Notes: generated from the letters alone by a model not told the origin. Positions 45,639 through 53,538 are shown, counted from the stretch's first letter. The stretch: 64,000 bases of DNA from Saprospiraceae bacterium (GCA_016714085.1 JADJNW010000001.1:310001-374000); one strand, 5' to 3'. Made by a program: numbers and translations.

Positions 45639-46572
45639 TTCCAGGAATGTCTCGATTCTGGATTTGATTGCCCTGAGAAAATTGATTCTGAGCATTGATG
45701 TGGCATTTGCTAACAATACTTCCTGGCGTTTTGTGGATGCCAAATTCCAATTCCCAAGCCTGAATCCATGGGCGGTGGATTTCCCGGAAATCATCAATAT
45801 CAATGACTTGCAAGGACAGATTCAGGATGCGGATTTTGTAGCGATCAAGATCGGAGATTTGGATGGCAATGCCAGAACAAGCAGCATCGCAGGTGCCGAG
45901 GTGCGCAATATCGACGCCACTTTCCACTTCCAGGTCGAGGATCAAGCGCTCAAAGCAGGTAATGAATACACCATAGCTTTCAAAGCCAGGGATATTGCCG
46001 ATATTCAAGGCTATCAGGGTACCTTGACTTTCGATGCAAAAGCAGTAGAACTGGTTGACATCTTACCTGGCGTAGCCGGTGAAGAGAACTTCGGTTTGCG
46101 TTTTGCAAATGAAGGTGTGATTACCACTAGCTGGAATGGTGAAGCAACAGGTAACGAGGTGATCTTCTCACTGGTGTTCAGAGCGAAAGCAGACACGCAA
46201 TTGAGCAAGACATTGGGCGTGAGCAGCCGCTACACCGTGGCAGAAGCTTACAACCAGTCAAGCGAGTTGATGAACGTGGCGATCCAGTTCAACACAGGTG
46301 CAGTCGTAAGCGCAGGCTTTGAACTCTATCAGAACACGCCGAACCCATTCAAGGCTTCGACTGTGATTGGATTCAACCTGCCGGAAGCTGCTGAAGCGAC
46401 GATCACGATCAGTGATGTAACGGGTAAAGTGATTAGAACCATCAGCAATGAATATGCAAAAGGACGTAATCAAATTACCCTGGAGCGTTCACAATTACCA
46501 ACTGGTGTTCTCACTTATACCTTAAAAGCAGGTAAATACAGTGCGACCAAGAAAATGGTGCTCATAGAATGA
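45567..46572 (+). CDS. Giant-protein C-terminus: dockerin-like, cohesin-like and T9SS type-A sorting domains
   Basis: The meaningful frame starts near 45567 (ITKHILGVQLLTSPYQY). A dockerin-type calcium repeat follows: IAADVNNSRNVSILDLIALR, with a second half DADFVAIKIGDLDGNA. About 45900-46290 is a cohesin-like beta domain (YTIAFKARDIADIQGYQGTL, TTSWNGEATGNEVIFSLVF). The last 85 residues are a type-A T9SS C-terminal sorting domain: FELYQNTPNPFKASTVIGFN, ATITISDVTGKVIRTI and ATKKMVLIE. This tail should direct export through the T9SS and attachment to the cell surface. The open frame formally starts earlier, at 45454, but that part is out of frame. Confidence 0.88.
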
Positions 46573-46599
46573 GAATCATGTGATGCCTAATTTTGCCTG

Positions 46600-46629
46600 G
46601 GCTGAGGACTAAAGTCCTCAGCCTTTTTT
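46600..46629 (+). terminator. Strong intrinsic terminator of the giant gene
   Basis: GGCTGAGGACT at 46600-46610 pairs perfectly with AGTCCTCAGCC at 46613-46623, followed by six T. It lies 28 bases after the stop codon of the giant gene. The lower strand could serve the convergent repressor gene less well, since no T-run lies on that side. Confidence 0.88.
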
Positions 46630-46692
46630 ATTGGAATGATTATTCTTAAGCAATTGAAACTCAAAAAGACTAAATATAAAAGAAAGATAATT

Positions 46693-47412
46693 TCAATTAA
46701 TCGCGTGCGAAGTCAAGCGGCACTTCACTTTCAGAATTTGACGAATTTCGTCCAAATCTACATTATAAGGCTTGTACACGGCATCATTATCTGAAATCAG
46801 ACGTAAATGGTGTACTTTATTTCCTTCTTTCATCTGCTGAATGCGCTTGGCAACTACCACGTCCGTCACAATCACATACACCTGATTATCACGTAAAGGT
46901 TCACCGCGTTCAAGCGCCTCACAGATCACCACATCCCCATTGGTAATAGTGGGAAGCATGCTATCGCCGCTAATTTCAAATGCAATTAAATTGCCTTCAT
47001 AATTTGGAATGGAAAATTTTTGCAACGATTCCAGGAAGGAACGATCTTGATGCTCCAAGGCATAGCCCGCCATTGCTCGCTCCGGCACAAGCGTAATATT
47101 TGACCGGCCATTTTGCTGGCGCTCTTTCATCGAGCGGGTGGGAATATCCTCAAATGCGCCACGTCCTTCCAGAAACATCTCATCACTACTGCCAAACACA
47201 TAGTTGGCATTGACACCATAAATTTCAAACAATTTGTACAACTGGTCAACAGTAATATTGCGCTGTCCCTTTAAAATGCTGTTAATGACATGATTATAAG
47301 TATCCAATTGTTTGGCCAAATCGGACTTGCCTTTTATCCTGTTATATCTTTCGAGCTCTTCGTACACTTTTCTAAAGCGCTGATTCACAATATGGTCGGA
47401 AAAATTACTCAT
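46693..47412 (-). CDS. LexA-like repressor: HTH domain plus S24 peptidase
   Basis: A 239-residue protein. Residues about 15-75 form an XRE-type helix-turn-helix (KSDLAKQLDTYNHVINSILK, then LYKLFEIYGVNANYVFG). The C-terminal half is an S24 autoprotease domain with the catalytic Ser in ISGDSMLPT (residue about 155) and Lys in VVVAKRIQQM (about 190). Such repressors cleave themselves when activated, releasing their targets, as in SOS or stress responses. It is divergent from the glucosaminidase gene; palindromes GTTTTTAAAAAC lie in the shared region and could be its operators. It is not a canonical LexA; a phage-type or stress repressor is equally possible. Confidence 0.85.
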   Translation of the reverse strand: MSNFSDHIVNQRFRKVYEELERYNRIKGKSDLAKQLDTYNHVINSILKGQRNITVDQLYKLFEIYGVNANYVFGSSDEMFLEGRGAFEDIPTRSMKERQQNGRSNITLVPERAMAGYALEHQDRSFLESLQKFSIPNYEGNLIAFEISGDSMLPTITNGDVVICEALERGEPLRDNQVYVIVTDVVVAKRIQQMKEGNKVHHLRLISDNDAVYKPYNVDLDEIRQILKVKCRLTSHAIN

Positions 47413-47435
47413 TTTACTTAAAAATGTTTAAAAAA

Positions 47436-47467
47436 TTTGTTTTTAAAAACTTTTTGTTTTATATTTG
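47436..47467 (+). promoter_or_regulatory. Consensus promoter of the glucosaminidase gene
   Basis: TTTG at 47436-47439 and TATATTTG at 47460-47467, 20 bases apart, match both boxes of the Bacteroidota promoter exactly. The start codon at 47547 is about 80 bases downstream. The -33 box overlaps the palindrome at 47439-47450, so a protein bound there would block this promoter. Confidence 0.6.
47439..47450. promoter_or_regulatory. Putative operator GTTTTTAAAAAC
   Basis: A perfect 12-bp palindrome between two divergent genes, one of which encodes an S24-type repressor. A near copy (GTTTTTAAAAAAAC) is at 47527-47540 and a partial one (GTTTAAAAAA) at 47426-47435. Binding by the adjacent repressor is an inference; AT-rich palindromes also arise by chance in such DNA. 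Confidence 0.35.
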
Positions 47468-47546
47468 CTCCATATCCGCCTTATAGAAGGCAAATTTTCT
47501 GCAAAAACCCTTTAAAGATACAGATAGTTTTTAAAAAAACAAAAAT

Positions 47547-48377
47547 ATGAGCGCGTATCAATCAAATAGTTTTTCGACAGGTCGCCGTAGCGCGCAGCCT
47601 ATGGCACGCGGCAACAGAACGCTCGATAAGAGTGTGTATGCGACCATTTACGATGTAACCTTAGGCTGGATCCTGAAAAAACTCTGGCTGGGGCTGATCA
47701 AATTATTCATTGCACTCAAGTATCGATTCCATAAGCAAACCGAGGGTTTCTTTGGCACCTGGCGATTTTCCTGGTTCAAAATTGGCTTGGCCGGCTTGGC
47801 GATTTTTATCGTTTTGAAAAAAGATGTGCAATTTTCTATTAATATGAAAGCGCCTAATGCTGCACCTAAATCACAAGCAGAACAAACGGCTCGACCTACT
47901 CAAACCAGCAATCGCTCTGAAGAATTGAGCATGGCAAAAGGTATTTCCTTATGGGGAAAAGAAAGCGCTAAAGTAGCTTCTATCAATGAGTTAGACGAGC
48001 AACGCGTAAAGGGTTACGTCCGGCGATTCACAAAAGTGGCGCAGGCGGAGATGCAAAAATATCAAATACCTGCCAGCATAAAAATGGCGCAAGCTATACT
48101 GGAAAGCAGGGCCGGCGAAGTAGAAAACGGGCATCAAATTAATAATCATTTTGGTGCGCCGCTTGCTGATCGGCGATACGATAGCGCTTGGGAAAACTGG
48201 CGTGCGCATAGCTTATTGCTGAAAGATCAATATCCACAACTGTTTGAGTCAGGAACAAACTATCGACAATGGGCAAAATCCTTGAAAGAATTGGGTTATA
48301 ACAAGGATAAAAATTATGATGATAAATTAATGGAAGCTATTGAAAAATATCAGCTTTATTTACTGGATGAAATGTAA
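47547..48377 (+). CDS. Membrane-anchored glucosaminidase-domain protein (FlgJ-like)
   Basis: A 276-residue protein. After a polar N-terminus there is one hydrophobic segment (about residues 84-96, IGLAGLAIFIVL) and a linker. Residues about 165-275 form a mannosyl-glycoprotein endo-N-acetylglucosaminidase domain: IPASIKMAQAILESRAGEV, INNHFGAPLADRRYDSAWEN, RAHSLLLKDQYPQLFESG and WAKSLKELGYNKDKNYDDKL. It should cleave the glycan backbone of peptidoglycan; the Glu in AILES is the expected catalytic acid. Its promoter region is shared with the S24 repressor, which suggests stress-controlled cell-wall cleavage (inference). Confidence 0.85.
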   Translation: MSAYQSNSFSTGRRSAQPMARGNRTLDKSVYATIYDVTLGWILKKLWLGLIKLFIALKYRFHKQTEGFFGTWRFSWFKIGLAGLAIFIVLKKDVQFSINMKAPNAAPKSQAEQTARPTQTSNRSEELSMAKGISLWGKESAKVASINELDEQRVKGYVRRFTKVAQAEMQKYQIPASIKMAQAILESRAGEVENGHQINNHFGAPLADRRYDSAWENWRAHSLLLKDQYPQLFESGTNYRQWAKSLKELGYNKDKNYDDKLMEAIEKYQLYLLDEM

Positions 48378-48435
48378 TTTCGAAGTGCGAAGTAAATGAA
48401 GTATATTGAGTGAACTTTATACTAATGTTTGGGTG

Positions 48436-49086
48436 ATGTCGGTCAAAAAACTCCTAATCCGATTGGTGCAAGGCGCAATTCTAATGGTCTTGCCCTTTAT
48501 GCTGCTGATTCGCATGGCGGTATTGGTGTATGAGCATTATCACTTCCGCGGCTGGTTTTGTCTGCTGATTGGAGCAATGATTTCGGCTGCGATATTATTT
48601 ACTTATTTATATTATTTTCAAGAACGTTTTTTTGCCAAAACCCTTAATTACAAGCAGTTCCAGAGAAATTACGCTATATTATTAGGTATTGTAATATTAT
48701 ATTGTATTAATAGTACCTGGTCTGTTTCTATTGCGAATGTAAAAGAAATGGAAGTTAAACAAGAATTTAAAAATTTACACCCAATATTACGTTTGAGTAT
48801 CAGCACTTTAATTTTAATTGAAAAAGACATTATACTGACCGATGCCGAACGCAAACGGGAAGACTACCACGAGATGGGATTGCCATCCAAAAAATACTCC
48901 TTACACTATGAACAAAGCAGCGGCTACGCGCACGCGGTCGACATCCGCACCAAAGGGCATAGCTGGTTGCGCAATAAATTGATCCAGGCTTATTTTGAAT
49001 TGATGGGATTTAATACTTTGATTCATAAAGGTACAGCCGAGCATTTGCACGTATCTTTGAGCAGTGTAGATTCACAAGGGATTTAG
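48436..49086 (+). CDS. Membrane protein with a peptidase M15-like C-terminal domain
   Basis: About 216 residues from the ATG at 48436; a TTG at 48406 would add ten. Three hydrophobic helices (residues about 10-30, 38-62 and 78-95) are followed by a soluble domain. Its end reads YSLHYEQSSGYAHAVDIRTK and then EHLHVSL, which resembles the zinc-site pattern of M15 DD-/LD-peptidases (SxH...A.D and HxH). The His-to-Asp spacing differs from the canonical motif, so activity is uncertain. It follows the glucosaminidase gene by about 60 bases on the same strand, which supports a joint role in cell-wall remodelling. Confidence 0.6.
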   Translation: MSVKKLLIRLVQGAILMVLPFMLLIRMAVLVYEHYHFRGWFCLLIGAMISAAILFTYLYYFQERFFAKTLNYKQFQRNYAILLGIVILYCINSTWSVSIANVKEMEVKQEFKNLHPILRLSISTLILIEKDIILTDAERKREDYHEMGLPSKKYSLHYEQSSGYAHAVDIRTKGHSWLRNKLIQAYFELMGFNTLIHKGTAEHLHVSLSSVDSQGI

Positions 49087-49126
49087 TATATAATATTAAA
49101 ATTTTACCAAATATTATAATATTATC

Positions 49127-49228
49127 ATGTCTGATAACACCACAAATTTAATCGGCACTGCGCCTATTCTTTTGGTAAAAAACATTCTCGCTTCGGGCGA
49201 TTATTATAAAAATATCATATCATTATAA
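49127..49228 (+). pseudogene. Truncated glyoxalase-family remnant
   Basis: An ATG opens 33 codons ending at TAA 49226-49228. The sequence APILLVKNILASGDYYKNII matches the first strand and helix of VOC/glyoxalase proteins (AP-x-L-x-V-x-D-...-YY), but nothing of the remaining 90 or more residues is present. A complete VOC gene starts 15 bases later. Likely the leftover of a deleted paralogue. Confidence 0.5.
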
Positions 49229-49243
49229 AATAAAACAAAAAAC

Positions 49244-49690
49244 ATGAAGGTCAACCCTATTCCCGAAGGTTTTCACACCGTTACACCTTATCTTTTAGTA
49301 AAAGATTCCCTTGCGCTTGTTGATTTTTTAAAGAAAACGTTTGACGCCGAAGAAATTAGTATCATGAGTAATCCTGATGGCACAGTCGGTCACGGTCAAA
49401 TGCGTATTGGCAATTCAATAGTAATGCTGGCCGAGGCACGCGGTGACTACCCTCCTATGCCTACCATGCTTTATTTGTATGTGGAAGATGTAGATGCTGC
49501 TTATCAGCGCGGCATTGCTTCCGGCGGCAAATCTTTGCGCGAGCCAACCGACGAGTTTTACGGCGATCGCTCCTGCGGACTCCTGGATGCTTGCGGCAAT
49601 CAATGGTGGGTGGCTACGCATATCGAAGATGTATCGCCCGAAGAAATGCAGCGGCGCGAGGCTTTAGCCAAGAATCATTCTCAAAATTAA
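49244..49690 (+). CDS. VOC-family (glyoxalase/PhnB-like) protein
   Basis: A 148-residue protein with the paired beta-alpha-beta-beta-beta fold of the vicinal oxygen chelate family, PhnB-like subgroup: MKVNPIPEGFHTVTPYLLVK, GHGQMRIGNSIVMLAEARG, MLYLYVEDVDAAYQRGIASG and DRSCGLLDACGNQWWVATH. Members act as dioxygenases, isomerases or drug-binding proteins; the function here is unknown. Tightly downstream of the truncated VOC remnant. Confidence 0.85.
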   Translation: MKVNPIPEGFHTVTPYLLVKDSLALVDFLKKTFDAEEISIMSNPDGTVGHGQMRIGNSIVMLAEARGDYPPMPTMLYLYVEDVDAAYQRGIASGGKSLREPTDEFYGDRSCGLLDACGNQWWVATHIEDVSPEEMQRREALAKNHSQN

Positions 49691-49762
49691 TCACTAAAAT
49701 AACCTTCGAGCATTTGCGATCTTCTGCTTTTTAATATTTTTGCGGAAATTTCCTTTTCGCAG

Positions 49763-50320
49763 ATGCTCCAATTTCTTCCAATTACAACCGACGCAGAACT
49801 GCAACAAATCCTTGATTTGCAAGCAATTAACCTTGCAGATAATCTCACGCCCGAGCAAATCGCCGAGCAGGGTTTCTTGACAATGCGTTACGATTTTCCT
49901 ACGATCAAACAAATGAATGATACAGAGCAAGGCATTTTGATAAAAGATAGCGATGCAGTAGCGGGCTATATTCTGGCGATGTCCAAAAAGCTGCGCAACG
50001 CTATTCCTGAATTGGTTCCTATGTTTGATACTTTTGATCATCTTTATTATAAAAATAAGCCTTTAAATAATTATAATTATATTGTAATTGGCCAGATTTG
50101 TATCGCTGAGGCTTATCGTGGAAAACACTTATTTGATAGGGCTTACGCCGCTTACCGCGCATTACTCTCCCCTACTTATGATTTTACAATCACCGAAGTT
50201 TCCAAACGAAACCTCCGTTCGATGAATGCCCACAAACGTGTTGGTTTTCAAGTAATTAATGAATTTGAAGAATCCAATGGCGCGCAATGGAATATTGTGC
50301 TTTGGGATTGGCGGGAGTGA
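49763..50320 (+). CDS. GNAT-family N-acetyltransferase
   Basis: A 185-residue GNAT-like protein. The acetyl-CoA-binding region is YIVIGQICIAEAYRGKHLFD (residues about 105-124), and the later motif ITEVSKRNLRSMNAHKRVGF fits motif B. The acceptor is unknown. It sits between the VOC gene (72 bases away) and dprA on the same strand, probably not functionally related. Confidence 0.8.
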   Translation: MLQFLPITTDAELQQILDLQAINLADNLTPEQIAEQGFLTMRYDFPTIKQMNDTEQGILIKDSDAVAGYILAMSKKLRNAIPELVPMFDTFDHLYYKNKPLNNYNYIVIGQICIAEAYRGKHLFDRAYAAYRALLSPTYDFTITEVSKRNLRSMNAHKRVGFQVINEFEESNGAQWNIVLWDWRE

Positions 50321-50412
50321 ACTGGTGACTTGGAGATTTGGAGACGAGGTAATTGTAAAAAATTCTTGAAAAAACTGTTGCTTCTATATAAAATCCGCGT
50401 CTAAATCAGACC

Positions 50413-51507
50413 ATGAATGATTTATTGTACAAAATTGCGATTACCCGCATTCCCTTGGTTGGTGCGGTTACTGCCAAAACGCTTATTAGTTATTGCGGCA
50501 GCGTGGATGCTGTTTTTGCTGCGAAAAAACGCGAACTGCTCAAAATTCCAGGCATTGGCGAACGCATAGCGGCAAGTGTTTTGCAACGCGATTTTCTGTC
50601 AGAAGCAGAATCCGAGCTTCATTTTATTGAAAAAAATAATATTAATCCCATTTTCTATCTCGATGAAGACTATCCCGAGCGCTTGCGCCATTACCACGAT
50701 AGCCCAATAATGCTGTATTGCAAAGGGAATTTGGATTTGAATGCCCACCGAACCGTTGGCATCGTTGGTACCCGACAACCAAGTCCGCAAGGTGTTGCTT
50801 TTTGTGAAGAAATTGTAGAAGGATTAAAGCCCTACGATGTACTGCTCATCAGCGGTTTGGCTTATGGCATCGACATTGCAGCGCACCGAAAATGCGTTGA
50901 ATTGGATATGCCCACACTTGGAATTTTAGGCCATGGTTTTCATACGATTTATCCTGCCTCGCACCGCAATATTGCTGAAAAAATGATACAAAACGGCGGA
51001 CTGATTACCGAATATCCCAGTGATACCAAGCCCGATAAAGAAAACTTCCCCATGCGCAACCGCATCATTGCCGGGCTTTGCGACGCATTGATTGTGGTGG
51101 AAACAGGCATCAAAGGAGGTTCGATGATCACGGCTCACATGGCAAATGAATACAATAAAGATGTTTTTGCTGTACCCGGCCGCGTAAAAGACAAATTATC
51201 GCAGGGCTGCAACCATCTCATCAAAGCCCACAAAGCCTTGCTATTAGAGAGCGCTGATGACATTGCTTATATCCTCCGCTGGGAAGAATTGGACGCGCGT
51301 AAACAAATTCAGCAACAACTTTTTATAGAACTGAGCGACGCTGAAAAAATAATTGTAAATTTGCTTCAGCAAACGCCGGAAGCCAGTATTGACAAGCTAA
51401 TGATCGAAAGCAGTGTATCCGGCAGCGAAATGGCTTCTTTGTTGCTCAATCTTGAGTTCAAAGGTGTCATCAAATCCCTTCCGGGTAAAAGGTATGCTTT
51501 GTTGTAA
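50413..51507 (+). CDS. dprA: DNA-processing protein DprA
   Basis: A 364-residue DprA/Smf protein, which loads RecA on incoming single-stranded DNA during natural transformation. An N-terminal helix-hairpin-helix (LLKIPGIGERIAASV, near residue 45) is followed by the Rossmann-like core: TVGIVGTRQPSPQG, SGLAYGIDIAAH, GHGFHTIYPASHRN, FPMRNRIIAGLCDALIVVE and GGSMITAHMANEYNKDVFAV. The last 65 residues are the winged-helix DML1-like domain. Length is typical. It ends 24 bases before the alkaline phosphatase start. Confidence 0.95.
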   Translation: MNDLLYKIAITRIPLVGAVTAKTLISYCGSVDAVFAAKKRELLKIPGIGERIAASVLQRDFLSEAESELHFIEKNNINPIFYLDEDYPERLRHYHDSPIMLYCKGNLDLNAHRTVGIVGTRQPSPQGVAFCEEIVEGLKPYDVLLISGLAYGIDIAAHRKCVELDMPTLGILGHGFHTIYPASHRNIAEKMIQNGGLITEYPSDTKPDKENFPMRNRIIAGLCDALIVVETGIKGGSMITAHMANEYNKDVFAVPGRVKDKLSQGCNHLIKAHKALLLESADDIAYILRWEELDARKQIQQQLFIELSDAEKIIVNLLQQTPEASIDKLMIESSVSGSEMASLLLNLEFKGVIKSLPGKRYALL

Positions 51508-51531
51508 ACCCAATTGATACAATTTCCAATT

Positions 51532-52680
51532 ATGAAAAAGCTACTGTTTGGTCTAGCGTTTATTGCAACGTTTTTGTCCTGCAATCAATATCAGCAGCCG
51601 ATTTCGAGCATCGAAAGCGAGTCGCACAAGCTCAGCAAACATCCAAAAAATATCATCCTGCTAATCGGTGACGGAATGGGCTTGACGCAGATCAGCGCCG
51701 CGCTGTATTCCAATAACAACAAGCTTAATCTTGAAAAATTCCCCATTATTGGCCTGCATAAATCCTATTCTTCCAATAACCTTATTACCGATTCTGCTGC
51801 CGGGGCTACCGTCTTTTCTTGTGGTGTAAAAACGTACAACGGCGCGATTGGCGTCAACCAGGACAGTATGCCGGTAAAAACAATCCTCGAAGAAGCCGAA
51901 GACAGAGGCTTTGCAACTGGTCTTGTTGCCACTTCTTCCATCACCCACGCCACGCCGGCGTCCTTCATCGCACATGTGAAGTCAAGATCGGATATGGAGA
52001 ACATCGCAGAGGGCTTTGTGAATACCGAAATCGATCTGTTTATCGGTGGTGGCAAAAAGTATTTTGATCGCCGCGAAAAGGATGACCGCAATTTATACCA
52101 AGAACTCGAAGCCAAAGGCTACCGCATGAGCGATTTTTTGAAAGAAGACCTGCAAAAAGTAACCATTGATTTCAGCAAAAACTTTGGTTTCTTCACCGCT
52201 GATGCCGAACCGCTGCCCTTCAGTCAAGGACGTGACTATTTAGTGCCCGCAGCCAAGCTTGCGCCGATTTTTCTTGAAAAGCGCAGCAGCAAAGGCTTCT
52301 TCCTCATGATCGAAGGTTCGCAAATCGATTGGGGCGGTCATGCCAACGATTCCAAATACATTATCAGTGAAGCGATAGAATTCGACAACGCCATCGGCGC
52401 TATCCTCGAATATGCTAAAGAAGACGGCGAAACCCTTGTGATTGTCACCGCTGACCATGAAACCGGCGGCTACGCGATCAATACCGGCTCCAAAATGGGC
52501 GACATCGTGGGCGCATTTACAACCGATAGCCATACCGCCGCATTGATTCCCGTCTATGCCTTCGGCCCGGGCGCGGAATTGTTTGCAGGTATTTACGAAA
52601 ACACCGCCATCTACGATAAAATGCGCTACGCGCTTGGCTTCAAAGGACAAGTCAAAACCGAAGCAACGACTTCTAAGTAA
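51532..52680 (+). CDS. Alkaline phosphatase lipoprotein
   Basis: About 382 residues from the ATG at 51532 (MKKLLFGLAFIATFLSC), giving a lipobox with Cys17. Motifs of the alkaline phosphatase family are complete: LIGDGMGLTQISAALYSNN (metal Asp), TDSAAGATVFSCG with the nucleophile Ser (about S88), THATPASFIAHV, GSQIDWGGHAND, VTADHETGGYAI and TDSHTAALIPVYAFG. It hydrolyses phosphate monoesters outside the inner membrane. Starts soon after dprA and is followed by a nested hairpin terminator. No Pho-box-like element is evident. Confidence 0.93.
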   Translation: MKKLLFGLAFIATFLSCNQYQQPISSIESESHKLSKHPKNIILLIGDGMGLTQISAALYSNNNKLNLEKFPIIGLHKSYSSNNLITDSAAGATVFSCGVKTYNGAIGVNQDSMPVKTILEEAEDRGFATGLVATSSITHATPASFIAHVKSRSDMENIAEGFVNTEIDLFIGGGKKYFDRREKDDRNLYQELEAKGYRMSDFLKEDLQKVTIDFSKNFGFFTADAEPLPFSQGRDYLVPAAKLAPIFLEKRSSKGFFLMIEGSQIDWGGHANDSKYIISEAIEFDNAIGAILEYAKEDGETLVIVTADHETGGYAINTGSKMGDIVGAFTTDSHTAALIPVYAFGPGAELFAGIYENTAIYDKMRYALGFKGQVKTEATTSK

Positions 52681-52707
52681 TTCGAAATAAAAGACCTCAT
52701 ACCATAG

Positions 52708-52748
52708 AAGCACCCTACGGATTCGATCCGCGGGGCGCTTTTGTTTTG
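52708..52748 (+). terminator. Nested hairpin terminator after the alkaline phosphatase gene
   Basis: AAGCACCC at 52708-52715 pairs with GGGCGCTT at 52733-52740 with one mismatch, enclosing CGGAT/ATCCG, followed by TTTGTTTTG. It lies 28 bases after the stop codon. Confidence 0.75.
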
Positions 52749-52779
52749 TCCCGCTTTTACCCTATCAGAAATGTAAAAT

Positions 52780-52821
52780 GCCAACTTTTATCTGTAAGCT
52801 GCCAACTTTCAAAGATTGGTT
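52780..52821. repeat. Two-unit 21-bp repeat beginning GCCAACTTT
   Basis: GCCAACTTT occurs at 52780 and again at 52801, 21 bases later, in the otherwise empty gap before the next gene. The same phase and GCCA start are seen in the 11-unit array at 55300, so this may be a small relative. Confidence 0.4.
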
Positions 52822-52962
52822 AAAGTTTAAATAGCCATATTCATAGAACAGATGCTCACTCTTGCTGAAAATGATGGAGCATTGGATTTTTGTAATCGGT
52901 AATACTCCATGACTTCACTAACCTTGATTTGAAGCGGAAAGGATGAAGGCACAAAATCCTCC

Positions 52963-53538
52963 CTATGGCAAGCTAAAATTTCTTTTTGCCAATACTACAA
53001 CCTCCGCTTCTTCCGGCAGAAATAATATCAGCCGATCCGCTGTCAACTCCAGCACCTGTGCCTGCCATTGGATGCCATAACCACCCGGCAGGGTAATATC
53101 TATACTCATCGTACCAGGCGAAAATATGTAGCGCCTCGACTCTGGAAATTGTATGATATTGGAAAGGCTGTCTTTGTTATAAACCGCTAAGGTGCTATCG
53201 GCAAAAAATACTGCGTAGTAAGGCATTGCAATTGCTTGGATGACACGATCTACCTCTTGGGTGCTATCTCGTTCTTGCCAGCGCTCAAAATTACGGGTAC
53301 GGCGCTCACCCGATGCTTCATTAAAGCCATAATATAGTATTGCTCGTTGCTCTTTAATGTGTTGATACACCTCAGAAGCCTGAGATTTGGCATCTTGTTT
53401 TTTATTTACCTGAATACCTTGTTCTGAGCACTCCAATACTTCCCAACGACCAAGCAAGGCGGCTTTGAGCGCGGTGGTATCCTGTGCGCATAATTCAAAA
53501 GCAAATAAATATCCGGCTACTACAAAGAAATATTTCAT
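52963..53538 (-). CDS. Secreted hypothetical protein, possibly lipocalin-like
   Basis: A 191-residue protein with a signal peptide (residues 1-18, ending LCAQ). The body begins LLGRWEVLECSEQG, the kind of GxW strand that opens lipocalin-like domains, and continues with alternating beta-type segments (GYGIQWQAQVLELTADRLIL) and a final VVVLAKRNF. I do not recognise a named family. Monocistronic and convergent with the phosphatase gene. Confidence 0.6.
   Translation of the reverse strand: MKYFFVVAGYLFAFELCAQDTTALKAALLGRWEVLECSEQGIQVNKKQDAKSQASEVYQHIKEQRAILYYGFNEASGERRTRNFERWQERDSTQEVDRVIQAIAMPYYAVFFADSTLAVYNKDSLSNIIQFPESRRYIFSPGTMSIDITLPGGYGIQWQAQVLELTADRLILFLPEEAEVVVLAKRNFSLP

Larger units (their letters stand above)
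27218..46572 (+). pseudogene. Giant T9SS-exported repeat protein, reading frame broken in this sequence
   Basis: Taken together the pieces encode one surface protein of about 6,400 residues. Order: N-terminal hydrophobic signal (27218-27290), SdrD-B-like domain (about 27510-27830), head region (27830-29330), second SdrD-B-like domain (29335-29760), 22 DUF11 repeats (29773-40735), Cys-rich region (40735-45370), dockerin-like and cohesin-like modules (45610-46300), type-A T9SS sorting domain (46315-46572). Frame breaks, each repaired by one base and mostly in short homopolymers: near 27229, 27400, 28441, 30962, 38789, 39021, 41696, 41876, 42297, 42499, 42538, 42730, 43124, 44905, 45136, 45357 and 45566, plus an in-frame TGA at 30049. 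Homology resumes exactly after each break, so the gene may be intact in the organism. It lies next to the T9SS genes and ends in a strong terminator. Likely an adhesin or surface fibre; this is inference. Confidence 0.8.
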
